A stretch of 64,000 nt of DNA from Brevipalpus yothersi (Eukaryota > Arthropoda > Arachnida > Trombidiformes > Tenuipalpidae), in assembly GCA_003956705.1 (NCBI GenBank), contig QZCP01000107.1, positions 49,208 to 113,207 of the forward strand. Reading direction: 5' to 3'. The position numbers and the translations under genes are program-made. This document shows positions 14,142-26,506 of the stretch, piece after piece (position 1 is the first letter of the stretch; each line of letters starts with the position of its first letter). The notes under the pieces were generated by a model. It was not told the DNA's origin, searched no databases, and worked only from the letters and a program-made list of their open reading frames with translations.

Positions 14142-14935
14142 TTAATTCAAACGTACCAGAATCCAGTGATGATGATGAATGTACAAGTTCAAGTGAAAAG
14201 AGTGACAATCAAAATGATTGTGATCAATCCGATCCATCTTCATCGATGATCAAACCATCATCCGTCTCAAAGGGCAACAGTGGTGGTGGAGACAATATTG
14301 ATGATGAAAATTTTCCGATAATTTATTCACCAATTCCAAGTCCAACAACAACGACAGCAGCCGATAATACGGATCAAAATCGTCGCCATCATCATGCTGA
14401 TCATGGACAATCATCATCACCACTGATGACTGATGATACCAATCGAGATGATGACGAAGAATGTGACCCAGAAGAAGGTGATAATATACTCACTAGACAT
14501 AATATTAATAATGCTAATTCATTATCTGAATTAAACGATTCCAATATTCTTCTTGAATCGTTACAAAATACCAAAGTAGCTGTGGCCCAGCATCCAGTCA
14601 TTCCGAATGATACAGATTCTCGAAGCTCCAGTCCAATTGATGGTGCCGATCGATCTTCATCATCACCACCACAGCCACCATCAGCCCCCCAGCCACCTCT
14701 GTTAGGTCCCACATCATCACCATTGTCTCATCCGATGATACCGGCCAATATATTGGCCCAAATATTGCCCCACATGATTTCTCAGACACAATCATCACAA
14801 CCATCAGATCCATCATCACCAACATCCTCATCCGCTGCCGCAGCCACAGCAGCCGCACTGGCAGCGGCAACCACTGCGGCAGCCAATTGTGGTCAACCCC
14901 AGCAACAAATGGCCTTACTTCAGGTCATCTATCAG
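14142..14935 (+). CDS. sal: spalt/SALL-family zinc-finger transcription factor, first exon visible in the window
   Basis: Spalt proteins are nuclear C2H2 zinc-finger regulators of patterning, sensory organ and neural development. This exon codes for the N-terminal linker, about 264 residues. It holds a Ser/Asp-rich stretch, the short motif LQNTKVAVAQ that is typical of the family just after its N-terminal C2HC finger, a Pro/Ser-rich part and an Ala-rich run, and it ends in QQQMALLQ. The acceptor is a T/C-rich tract ending in acag at 14138-14141. The donor at 14936 reads gtaat and leaves phase 0. The exon starts with two bases of a split codon, so upstream coding sequence is missing. The C2HC finger expected upstream is not seen in the window. 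The family call is firm because later exons carry all diagnostic finger groups. Confidence 0.88.
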
Positions 14936-15437
14936 GTAATTTATCATTAATCAATCTTCCAATTCAAAATTCATTTCATTCTGTCGAAATTTATCCCAAT
15001 ATTTGTCCTTCAAGAAAGATGATTAATTCATTGAACAACTGATTGGCTATGTGTATGGAAAGCTGAGCTCAAGTGAAATATGTTTAGCTTAATTGGATTA
15101 TTGTTATGATAGTAGTAGCAGAAAAAAAGATTGCGGCATAGTTAAGTGGACAAACAGGCACACAAGGTGTTGTATGGGTGAGAATATCATCATCATCAAC
15201 TATCATATTGCATAAGGGTATCCAGGTGATGATAATATTACTATGATGCGTGTCTGAATTATCCACTAATAATGCCTCTTATGTGGCCACCATACAGCGT
15301 GCGTAAACATCATAATTTCATACACACGCGAGCAGCTTTTACACATACATTGCCGAAAAAAATCACTGAACCGTTATGTTTCACACACACACAAATATTA
15401 TAGCCTAAGGCAAACAATTGAGAGAGTAAGCTTTAAG

Positions 15438-15495
<58 letters not shown>

Positions 15496-16160
15496 GCTTC
15501 CAAAATGATGGAGAAAAGTGGAAAATTAGCCTCTCTTATATGCATTAGTAATACCCATAGTTATCAGCCGTTCAACAGATTGGCACATCGTCATCACTTA
15601 AAGTGAATTGCCATAAGTTGCCCATGATGATTCCGATATTCATCAGACCATGGTGTGGACTATATATCACATACACACATACAGAGCGAGAAGATGAATT
15701 TGATTCATTGATTCATTCAGCGCATATTCATTCGAATAGAACATCGGGGACATCATGGTTCCTTGTGGGAATACAGAGGTCTTTCACGGAAAATTCTTGG
15801 GCTTCCGAAGGCATTCTATGGGATATACACTTCTTTCTTACCAAAATAAATGCTCACATACCAGTCAATGATCACTAATAATATGTTTCTTTTCCTCTTT
15901 TTTCTCTACTTTTTTCTTCTCCTTCTCATTCCATCATCACCTACTCCTCCATATCCTCCCTCTATCCTCCTTTTTCCACCCACTTTGATTTACTTCCGCT
16001 TCCTTCGTATCACTCCATTCCACACATGGCCACAAATTATGGATCATTCAACCGCATCCATTTTTTCCTCTCGATCTGTGTCTTGGAAATCTTTGGAATT
16101 TGAAAATATTTCAACTTCATGGACACTTCTCAATATCAAATGTATTTATACACATTCCAG
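14936..16160 (+). other. spalt intron (first visible)
   Basis: This 1225-base intron contains a perfect GA tract at 15440-15492 and a strongly pyrimidine-rich block at about 15890-16010. I see no other gene. The antisense open frame at 15084-15266 has no coding features. Confidence 0.75.
15440..15492. repeat. (GA)n microsatellite in spalt intron
   Basis: About 53 bases of perfect GA repeat. Confidence 0.96.
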
Positions 16161-17291
16161 TTATTGGCTCAAATGGCTAACAATGGAGGAACACCACCAG
16201 TATTGCCCTTTATGCTGCCTGATATGGGCCAAGGTCTGATGCCACCCACAAGTGGGTCCAATATCACCCGGCCAATGGGTATACTCAATTCTGTAGGTCC
16301 ATCCACACCGGACATTCACCCTGATCGTGAATCGAATAATCGTTGGCCTTTATCAGCAAAATTATCATCTTCCGTATCACCATCGTCATCATCCTATCAT
16401 CATCCCATATCATCAGCATCCATAAATTCATCATCCACTTCATCATTATGTAAAACAAATAAACCACCGAACAGTAGCAGTGGATCAAGTAGCGGCGGCA
16501 ATCATCATCATCACCATCATCAATCTCAGCATCCATCATCAACATCACCTATTTTAAGTTCACTATCATCACTCCATCGATCATCAGCTCCTATGTCTTC
16601 CTCTTCATCCACCTCATCCACCCCTTCCAAGATGAAAATTTCCAATATTATTCACGATGGAATGGCAAAAAATTTGAATATTCACAATATTCCATCATCT
16701 TCACTGATGACTCCATCATCATCATCAACCAATGATCAAAGTGGCAATGGTAAATCAATCATAAGTAACAATGGTGATGAGCAAGATAATCGTAATACCA
16801 GTAGTAGTAGTAATAATCATAATAATGATCATGATGATAATAATGACAATAATCCATTGATTGGAAGCGGAAGTGGATCTGATTCCATGTCATCATCATT
16901 GATTCCACCTCCTCCTCCGCCACCTCCAAATGAATCGGAGCCTAACACTCTGGAACTACTACAGAGACACACCGAGCAAGCCTTACAAAATACCATGCAA
17001 GGTAGTTCATTTTTGATCAATGGTATATCCGGTATTGGTGGATCAGATTTTCTTAAATTTCGTAAAGACGGCAAAGAGGATCCAAATTATCGTCATAGAT
17101 GCCGATTTTGTGGTAAAATATTTGGTTCCGATTCAGCTCTCCAAATTCATATCCGTTCTCATACCGGTGAACGGCCATTCAAGTGCAATGTATGTGGCAA
17201 TCGTTTTTCAACTAAAGGTAATCTTAAGGTCCACTTTCAGCGTCATAAAGACAAGTATCCAAATGTTAAAATGAATCCTAATCCAGTTCCG
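16161..17291 (+). CDS. sal: spalt exon with the first zinc-finger pair
   Basis: This 377-codon exon, phase 0 at both ends, codes for a Ser/His/Asn-rich region followed by the first spalt double finger at about 17095-17250. The first finger has the C2H2 pattern CRFC...HIRSH. The linker is HTGERPF. The second finger carries the Sal box FSTKGNLKVHFQRH. This pair is the one that follows the N-terminal linker in all SALL proteins. The donor at 17292 reads gtaagt. The acceptor is less certain: I chose ttccag at 16155-16160 because it keeps phase 0 with the previous exon. The frame stays open further upstream (including an ATG at 16119), so a slightly earlier acceptor is possible. Poly-His, poly-Ser, poly-Pro and Asn/Asp runs fill the first 280 residues. 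Confidence 0.9.
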
Positions 17292-18180
17292 GTAAGTTAC
17301 ATATGTTTTCCGTCCCTCTCTGTCTTCTATTCTCTATTGGTTCCAACTTTTCGTATACACACTTCACTGGACACTTGTGTCGGGATGAAGTGAATAAATG
17401 GGCTTGATTATCATTGGAAAACAACCCCCCCCCCAATTTACATAATCATCAGTAGTCAATAGTAGTAGAGCATCATGTAAAGTATTGGCAGCAAGTGAGA
17501 ATGAAATCAAAATCTCATATTGTATGTTAATTTTTTCCCTCTCGCTCTCTCCTCTGTAATAGACTTATGATCAGTCAGTCAAATAATCCATATTTGAATA
17601 GCTCTCTTCTGGCCACCTTATCGGTTCCTATTCCATTTTCCCATCCATCCATCAATTGATATTTTCCCCAACCAATCCATTCATCCTCTCACACACTCAC
17701 TTTCTCTCCCATTTGACCTCCCTTGACACCATCGACCCTGGGTCAAGTTGGTTAATTCATGCTACCATATATACACATATACATGTATATACATATAGAA
17801 TATTTTTAATAGATGGCTATTGAGTATGCGAGAAAGAGCGAAGGTTTTTCTTTTCGGATGTGCCTTGCCATTGATCCAATCGACCTCATCGACCCCATCG
17901 ACCCCATCGATATCAAGAGTGAAGATAGATAGACCTGCTACTTATTTAATTCACCCACCCGGCAGCTTTTTAACTGGAATATAGTTACTTTTAATGTCCC
18001 GCCTGCTTGTTTGATACTGTATACACATTTACCAGACGAAATGGATAGAGAGAGTAGTATTTTCAAATTTTCCATTATATTTCGGCCCACCATCAACACC
18101 ACTAGAGCTCCCGCCTGGATTCCATGCCTGTGTGGGCATCATCATCAGTCTAGCAAGTAGCAATCTAGAGAAAGAGAATC

Positions 18181-18218
<38 letters not shown>

Positions 18219-18730
18219 ATGGCAGACGCTTGATGTGATTTATTCGTTACGCTTATTCGAGCTTTAAAGGCCACATATATATATATGTATATAAATACAC
18301 AGGGTCCCACTGATTGCCATAGGGTTTATTCAATCGCCTCTCTTTCTCTCTCTTGCCCCAGTCTCGCTTCGATCATCCGTCAAATCAAATTCGTTTGATT
18401 TCAAATGCAATGTAGTTTGGATTCCCGATGAAAATTGGGGGAAGAATATATTTTACAATTGTTCTCCTTCTTTTCCGGCTTGTATATCGCTATTAATTCG
18501 CCCTCTCTCTCTCTCCTTCTTTCTATGCATGTGTGTACGATAAATATATTTCGAATTAGATTCTCTTATTCTCGATTTTTACATGTTTGAGTGCATGTAG
18601 ATGAATTACGGGGCGAGAGAGAGAAAGAAAAAAAAAGTTCTAATCCATAGGCCACACATATGTACACACGCACACATTCACTCACATGTAAAAGCAGTTA
18701 ATACTCAATAGAAGAAGAATAAGAAGATCG

Positions 18731-18796
<66 letters not shown>

Positions 18797-19784
18797 AGGC
18801 GAAAAAGATTTGACAAAATAGTGGAGGAACACATAGAGAGAAAGTGCGATGAGCGTCTCAATATCATAGTCCAAAAGCGGCCCAAAAGCGAAGAAGGACC
18901 CAAGCGTGAAAAACTCGCACAAGCGTAAAATAACAAAAACTTACTTCCAAGAGAGGACCTTTTTTTGAGGGATGCAAGAGAGAGAGAGAGAGAAAGAGAA
19001 AGAGAAAGAGAAAGAGAAAGAGAAAGAGAAAGAGAGAGGGTATCCAATGTTCTACGGCTTTTTTGAGGCTCATTCATCTCATTCCATGTAATCTGAACAT
19101 ACAGAGAAAGAGAGTGGAACAAACATACACACAAAATAGAGGGACATTATGATGAGTGAACAAGCGATTCAACATGCATTCTACACACACACATACATGT
19201 ACATACTTACATAGATTCAGGATAGATTGGACAATTTCGGAAAAAGATCAAGCAAGAGGGTGAGAGAGAGAGAAAAAAAAAGAGGGAGGCTTAGAGTGAT
19301 ACTTGAAATAAAATTGCTGTGTGCATTCATAGAATCATCATTATGATTGTTACGATTAAATAATATGATCTTGATGATCTTATTGATGATCCTGGAGTAT
19401 TTACTCGGAACCTCTCTCTCTCTCTCTCACTTGTAAACTAATGTGTATTACGAACAGATTTTCTCTTGTCAAAATGATGAGTTGCTGTTGATTATGGTGA
19501 GAGTGTGTCAAAAAATTTTTCAACCATAAAGATCTATCGTCCTGGTGGATGTACTAGTTGAGGGAAAAAATTGAGAGAAATTGGCAGAAACGATGTTAGA
19601 AATTCCAACTATACTAGTGATAATGGCCAAAATACAAAATACTCAAGATTTATATAGATCACTTATGGAACCAATAATCAGAAGCAATATTAATAATACC
19701 TTCGATAATGATTAAGTTTACACCCTCTGATTCAATATTCAATATTTTCTTTCTCTCCATCTTCCTCTTGTCCTACATCCACAG
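17292..19784 (+). other. spalt intron (second visible)
   Basis: This 2493-base intron has GA tracts at 18183-18214, 18732-18793 and 18976-19038, the last mixed with GAAA units. It also has a C10 run near 17426 and a short tandem CATCGACC-type repeat at about 17880-17907. The Ser/Leu-rich antisense frames here come from the GA repeats and are not genes. Confidence 0.75.
18183..19038. repeat. Cluster of three (GA)n / (GAAA)n tracts
   Basis: Perfect GA at 18183-18214 and 18732-18793, and GA grading into GAGAAA units at 18976-19038, all inside one spalt intron. Confidence 0.93.
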
Positions 19785-22204
19785 GAAGCCCTAGACAAAT
19801 TTCATCCACCTCTTGAGCCTCCAAGTGGCTCACAATCACCGACACCATCGTTGACCACTCCACCACCATATTCATCTTATCCGCCAGCATCTCTACTATT
19901 TTCCCAATCATTGCCTCCATTTAATCAAAGTCTTTCGGATGCTGGCTCATCGAAAACATTATCCAAAGATATTCTCAATCATGACCACAAATCATCAACC
20001 GGTGGAACTTGTCATCAATCGCACATGATTAATGATCCATCACTAGTGTCCACCGGAAGAGGAGGAGGTGGTGGTGGAAGTCTTACTGGTATGGCAAGTA
20101 ATGATGCACGATTTTCATCTCTACACAAATCATCCTCTGGCACCGGTGGACAACATGGCTTGTCCACTCGCAGTTTATCACCAAATGACATGTCCAACTT
20201 GTCAATGGTCAGTGAATCGAATACAGTCAACAATATGCCACTGGAAAGTGATGAAGCTATTCGTTTGAGACGAAAAATGGCCAACATTGTGGTCACTCGA
20301 GGTCGTGATAAGATGAAACGAAATGATGATGACGATATTGGTGAAGATGAGGATGATAATGAAGACAATCGACTGGAAGATGGTGAATTAGATAGTGATC
20401 ATCATGGTGATGATTCTGATCGAATTCTATCGGAAACACATCATCGCCAGCGAAGACGACGTAGACGAGAACAACGTCATCGTGGATCAGGGGATCAAGA
20501 AGGTAGTGGAAATGAGCATGATGAAAATGGAGAAGATGATGAAGATGGGGATGAAGAAGGTATGGATGAAGATCATCGATCAATATCTCCCAATTCACCA
20601 TTAAATTTGCGTAACGATTCCACTAACGAAGATGGTCAAAAGCGTAATCACCATCATCAGCATTCCCACCATCAGCATCATTCCAATCGTAATCGTAATC
20701 GACACCGAGATCGACATCGAGATGCAAATGATGAGGATAGAATAAGTGGCAGTGAGAAGGAAGATATGGAAGATATGGAAGATGAAGAGATGGCTGGAAG
20801 TGATGATGGAGAAGGTGGTGGCATTCCGAGAAGAAGAGGAGGACATCCAGATCAGCATCATCATCGTCGTCGAGAGAGAAATGGTACCGATGATGAGGAG
20901 GATGATGATGATCGGGAGGAAAATGATGGTGATGAAGATGAGGATGATCAGGATCGTGATTCTATGGTATCGGGACCAAGTAGACACTTATCTGGACTCA
21001 TGAAATCAATATCATCTTCATCCGGTAAACACAGATCATCCGCATCACCACCATCACATGCAACCGGTGGCCTCGCTGGTTTACATCCATTTTTATCACC
21101 AAATTTTCCTTCATACTTTCCTGGCGGTGTTTTTGGTCCATTAAATATGATGAATCCTCTGTCATTTATGCCGTCCACTTGTGCCGGTATTACTGGACCG
21201 GTGACCAGTGTCACTACACCCACAACAGTGACCACCAGTACCAGTGGACATACCAATGGTAACGGTGGTAGTGGTGGAGGTGGTGGCAGTGGTGGCAGTG
21301 TCACTGGAGGTGGTGGCGGTGGAGCTGATTCCGCTGGTGTGTCCACATCTTCATCACCGTTGAACAATGTTGATCCAAGTTATTATCAAGATCTGTTACC
21401 AAAACCGGGTAGTACAGATAATTCATGGGAATCACTGATGGAAATACAGAAAGCATCGGAAACATACAAAATTCAACAGCTTGTCGATAATTTGGATCAA
21501 AAGCTAAGTGATCCCAATCAGTGTCGCATATGTCACCGTGTATTAAGTTGCAAATCAGCCCTTCAAATGCACTATCGTACACATACCGGTGAGAGGCCAT
21601 TTAAATGTAAAATATGTGGCCGTGCATTTACCACCAAAGGTAATCTTAAAACTCACATGGGTGTCCATCGGGTTAAATTGCCCCAACGTGTGTTACACCG
21701 ATGTCCAGTGTGTCATGAACAATTTACCAATGCACTAGTACTCCAGCAACACATTCGAATGCATCAAGGTGCCGGTGGAAGTGATCTATCTGAACTGACC
21801 CATGAACAATTGTTGGCCGCCACAAGTGAGCTGGCTAAGGGTGGTCCACCAGGACTGTTACCATTCCATGGCCGACCATCACCACTAGGTAATCATCACC
21901 ACCATTTGGGTTCATTTGGTGGACATCCTGGTGGCGGTGGTCCTGGCAGTGGTGGTGGACATTCGGCAGCAGCGGCAGCAAGTATGGCCGCTGCTGTGGC
22001 AGCCGCTGGACTGTCGCTTCCACCCCATTGTACAGCATTCACTGGTCCTGGTGGTGTATCGTTGGCATTTACAACCGCAGCATCACAATTGGGCTTAAAC
22101 ATTCCAACCGGATTGAGAAGTAAATCACCGATAAACACTTCCGATAATGATGGTGATGGTGAATCGAGAAAAGATGGCTCAGGCTTGGATAGTGAATCAA
22201 TTAG
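19785..22204 (+). CDS. sal: spalt exon with the three-finger group
   Basis: This is the largest spalt exon, about 806 codons, opening in phase 0 after the acceptor ccacag. It begins with EALDKFHPPLEPPSGSQSP, followed by long Ser-, Asp/Glu-, Arg/His- and Gly-rich stretches. It then carries the segment ETYKIQQLVDNLDQKL, which lies just before the central fingers in SALL proteins. The central group at about 21521-21764 has three fingers: CRICHRVLSCKSALQMH, the Sal-box finger with FTTKGNLKTH, and a third finger CPVCHEQFTNALVLQQH. This two-plus-one group is diagnostic of the family. Gly-, His- and Ala-rich runs follow. The donor at 22205 reads gtgagt and leaves two bases (AG), which complete Arg with the next exon. 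Several long antisense open frames opposite this exon are composition shadows. Confidence 0.93.
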
Positions 22205-22314
22205 GTGAGTTGGGTGAAGCTGGATGATTAGTTGATGTTGATATTGATTGGAACTTTTCTTTTCGTTTCTTACTTTTTCACATGATTCATCATCGGGATT
22301 GGTTGGAAATGTAG
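22205..22314 (+). other. Short spalt intron
   Basis: A 110-base intron with donor gtgagt and acceptor atgtag. The frame is preserved across it (AG plus A codes for Arg), which supports both borders. Confidence 0.85.
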
Positions 22315-23690
22315 AAATGTATCATCAATCAAATCAGAGGATGAAGATGAAGATGATATTGAAGATGAACGAATTAAGGAAGATGATGATAATGGAAGTA
22401 TAGGACATGGTGATAATAGTAGTAGACCAGGATCGGTAATATCACAAATTGGTAGTGAAAAAAGTGGTATATCATCATCACACAATGAGTCGGGAAAGTT
22501 GATGAAAAAAATTAATTCATCATCAGAATCTAATAATAGTAATAATAATAATAATAACAAAAGTACCAAAAGTAATCATAATCTTCATCATGTATCACCA
22601 TTATCATCTTTACCTCTATCCGCCTGTACGGTGGCCAATAATAGTGGTAATAATGGAACCCATACAATGTCCACATCATTGGCTGCTCTTGAAAATCATG
22701 TTAAAACAATCAGCTCTGGAACTTTACCAGGAAGTGTTGGACACTTACCATTCGCACCATACCATTTACATGGATTACAGCAACAGTATCAACGTTTCGC
22801 TGCTCTGTCCATACAAGCTGATCAAGATCCACAACAACAATCACACCCACATCATCTGTTAACATCATCATCAACATCGGCTTCCTCTAAGCCCACCGAT
22901 TTATCGCAATCAATTAAAAGTGAAGATGGTGATGGTGGACAAGAGGGTGGTAGTGGACATCATCATCATAGTCGTCGAAGTGGTGATCATAAGGCTCATC
23001 GCCACCATCACAATCTTCCCAGACGAAGTTCATCCGCATCTTCATCCGCATCAATTGGTGATGGTGAAGATGGTGAAAATTCAATGGACGATGGTGATGC
23101 ATCAATCAGTGGCCGATCAAATGGTGGTGGATCAGTTTCCGGTTATATGGAAGATTCAACTGTGTCCAATTCGGCAACATCACTATCGGGTGCACTTGAT
23201 TTGACACCTAAAAGTGGCGGTGGTGGAATTGGTGGACACAATTCATTACATGTGTCTGCCTATGGTAGCTCATCTTCCCAACCTGGACCGATAGGTAGTT
23301 CAAGTAGTACACCAAATGCAACCGGAAGCAGTAGTCTGGCTGCATTATCATCCGCATCACTACCATCACCATTGACAGCTAGTAGACTATTTGGTACATC
23401 ACCATTGATGCCTTTTCCAATGGGACGTCCCAATACGACATGTCAAATATGTGGTAAAACATTTGCATGCAATTCGGCACTCGAAATTCATTATCGAAGT
23501 CACACCAAGGAGAGACCATTTAAATGTACAATATGTCAGAGAGGCTTTTCAACCAAAGGCAACATGAAGCAACACATGATGACCCATAAATGTCGTGAAT
23601 TACCGCCTGGATTATTTACCACATCATTGCAACAGCAAGGCCAACATGGTCCAGGATCATCAGGAGGTGGATCAAGTTATAGTAATCAAA
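22315..23690 (+). CDS. sal: spalt exon with the third zinc-finger pair
   Basis: This exon continues in frame with an acidic Asp/Glu segment, then Ser/Asn/Gly/His-rich linker. The third finger pair lies at about 23441-23586. Its first finger reads CQICGKTFACNSALEIH, the linker is SHTKERPF rather than TGERPF, and the second finger carries FSTKGNMKQH. The KER linker, and the segment RELPPGLF just after the pair, are typical of the third SALL pair. The donor is gtgagt at 23691 and leaves one base (A), which with TC from the next exon gives Ile. If the donor were ignored, the frame would end six codons later at 23707. That would make a short form lacking the last finger pair. Confidence 0.92.
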
Positions 23691-23987
23691 GTGAGTTGGA
23701 TATTTGAGATTTTTAATTTTGGAGAATTGCTTTGAAAATCGAAAAAGTTGGGAGAAGAATGCAAAATATTTACTCATAGCATAGGATTATTTTTTCATTT
23801 ATCATGATCATCATTATGATATTTAAGTATTTTTTTGATACCTACTCTTGTTTTTCTGTTCTGTCTTGGAAGTTTCTCCATGATTCTCTATGATTTCGAT
23901 TTGGGAACCTGTAATTTTATTTTCTCGTTCAAATTGTTCAATGTTTAGTTTTTAGGTAATATTTTTTGGAGGGAACATTTGAAAGAT

Positions 23988-24046
<59 letters not shown>

Positions 24047-25763
24047 AGAGCACTTAGAAATCAGCTTTTACTGAGGAAGCTTTTTTAATTTTTTTCTCTC
24101 TTCTTTGCCCTTTCAAAACCTGCTAAATGAATTAAATATTCTTACCATAATTTTGAATGTATGTGTGAGAAAAGGTTCTCTCTTTTTCGGGACTACCCAT
24201 TGAGAGCTCAATGTACACTTATAAACATACACACACACACGGAAACATTTTATGGGCCTAGCGGGTGTCATTCATCACACTTTTATGGATTAGACATTTA
24301 TATTAATTGCGCATTATACGGATTTCTTTCTCTCTTTCTTTCTTTCTATGGTAAAACAGTGTTTCAAATAATTCTCTGATTAATATTCATCTCATGTGGA
24401 CTTAATTTTTTTTAAATAGGCTTCACTTTTATCGGTGGTATAGAGTGGCTATAAGGATGAATTATGGTGCACTTAAAGTGACACCTTAGTCAAAATATTT
24501 TAAAACTTTTCAACATTACTCAAATTAGCCAGAGAAAGTTTAAAGAGAGAAAAAAAACCATAGAAAATTTTCCAGTATCCAGATAGAGCACTGATTTCTT
24601 CTTCCTTGAAGAATATCTCTTTCTCTCTCTTTCTTTCCTCAGCCTCTTAATTTGATACAGACAGACATGATAATACAATGTTCATCTTTGCCTCATTTCA
24701 CATGATCAATTTGATGCTGTTACTTTATGTTGTTTGATCAAGTGTTGGAAAAATTTTACTCTATTCTATTTTAGGAATCACAAATAAGGCTCATTTTTCA
24801 TTTTCTATGACTTTCTGAACATTATCATCATCTCGGATGTGTTCCAAATTTTTTCTCTTTTCGAGGCAAACTATATGTATTCACACAGACACATACACAC
24901 ATATCTATCCACAGTTTTTCTTCTTCCTCTTCTTCTTCGATGCTTGTTTTTCTTTTGCCAAATAACTTAGCAAAGCGTATCCAAGTTTCGATATGGATTC
25001 CATTCTCAAATGTTCTATCTTCTTCAAGGCAAAATTATTTCAACATCCACATCTCGACTGTAAAAAACAAGCTCTATCCAATCTCGAATATACATAAGAT
25101 ATAATGTTTGTCTATCTGCATGTATAAGTGTGTAAAGAGGCGAAGAAAAGTTGAAAAAATTCATGATGCCTAACCGATTGCATGTGCAGAATTATTCTCG
25201 AAAAAGGAATATCCATAATATACCATGAAAACATTCTTCTTTCACCTCTACATACCAGCCAACTCAGCTATCTTAACATTTCATGATTGATTAGAGAATG
25301 TTCTAATTGAGGTATCTTACAAAATTGAAAGACAATCTCAACACATGTGATCTTTCATCAAAGTTGATTGAAAAGTTTCCATCAGCTTTCCATCCACCAG
25401 TTCAATCAGCAACCTTAATCCAAAAGATTAGGATTAGCCATAATCAATGTTGCCCTGAGTTGAGATTTTATTGATTCTAGAATTCTGGTATTTTAATTAT
25501 TCCATGCTATTTGCGAAACAAAATCCCTCTCTTTCTATCCCTTGCAACAAGAGAATAGCGATGAGAAATAATTGCCAATCGCATCCTCATCAATACACTG
25601 ATTTGCATTTCATATCCTGGAGAGAATATTTTGCATTCTTCAACTGAACACTTCACTTCAATCACATTCTCGAAAAAATACTTTCCCACTCTCTCTTGTG
25701 TGTTTTAATTGATTGCTAATTGATAATTATTATTGATCATGATGATTTCTCTTACCTCCCTAG
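23691..25763 (+). other. spalt last intron
   Basis: A 2073-base intron with a perfect GA tract at 23991-24044. I see no gene in it. Confidence 0.8.
23991..24044. repeat. (GA)n microsatellite in spalt intron
   Basis: About 54 bases of perfect GA repeat. Confidence 0.96.
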
Positions 25764-26380
25764 TCAATGGAAACAATGATACCAGTCAACACAGTAACAT
25801 GTCCACCGATTCGGGAAACAACAATAGTGATACCAATGGTATGGGTACCGGTGGAGGTGGCCGAGACAGTAAATCAAGTGTTTCCGTTAATGGTGAATCA
25901 TTTCAATCAGTTGGCGGTGTCGGTGTTGGTGGTGAATCAAATGCGGCAACCGGTGACGATCGACCAGCATCCACAGCAAGTGCCGGTGCCAATGTTCGTT
26001 CCGGTGGCGGAAACGGAAATTCGCCTTCTTCATCATCCGCCTCATACAGTGGACCAAGTAGCAGTGGACGTCGATCGTCCAATATAAGTAAACATGTGTG
26101 TGATCGATGCCACAAGCCGTTCTCAAGTCATTCAGCCCTACAGATTCATTTGAGAGTCCATACCGGAGATAAGCCGTTTGTGTGTAATATTTGTAAGAGA
26201 GCTTTCACCACCAAAGGTAATCTCAAGGTACACATGGGCACACATTATTACAGTAATGGCTCATCGCGAAGGGGTCGCCGGATGTCCATTGATTTGCCCA
26301 ATTTACCGATAGCATCATCTGGACGGCCAGGAGAAAATTTTTCATCAGCCACATACTTTCCATATCTTATATCACAATGA
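25764..26380 (+). CDS. sal: spalt last exon with the C-terminal zinc-finger pair and stop codon
   Basis: The acceptor is ccctag at 25758-25763. The exon codes for a Gly/Ser/Asn-rich linker and the last finger pair at about 26099-26245 (CDRCHKPFSSHSALQIH, linker HTGDKPF, Sal box FTTKGNLKVHMGTH). The basic motif RRGRRMSIDLP follows and is well conserved after the last SALL pair. The protein ends 45 residues beyond the last finger (TGA at 26378-26380). The five visible exons add up to about 2111 residues, much longer than the roughly 1300-1400 usual for fly and vertebrate members, through low-complexity insertions between finger groups. Two AATAAA signals follow within about 125 bases. Confidence 0.93.
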
Positions 26381-26491
26381 GATGATATGATTCCTACTGT
26401 CTCCAGAATTTCTGATGATGATATGGAATTTTTTTTCTCTCTCTTTGCTGATGCTCTGTGTTACTCGATGATATCAGCTTAAAATTGAATT

Positions 26492-26506
26492 AATAAATCG
26501 AATAAA
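26492..26506 (+). terminator. Polyadenylation signals of spalt
   Basis: Two AATAAA hexamers, at 26492-26497 and 26501-26506, lie about 112-121 bases after the spalt stop codon. Confidence 0.6.

Noticed and set aside
18682..19134. 150-codon antisense frame with long SLSL runs
   Set aside because: Product of the GA repeats inside a spalt intron; no domain, and composition typical of repeat translation.
20015..21367. Several antisense frames of 100-139 codons opposite the large spalt exon
   Set aside because: Codon composition of the Asp/Glu/Ser/Gly-rich sense strand leaves the antisense open; the sense strand has conserved zinc fingers.
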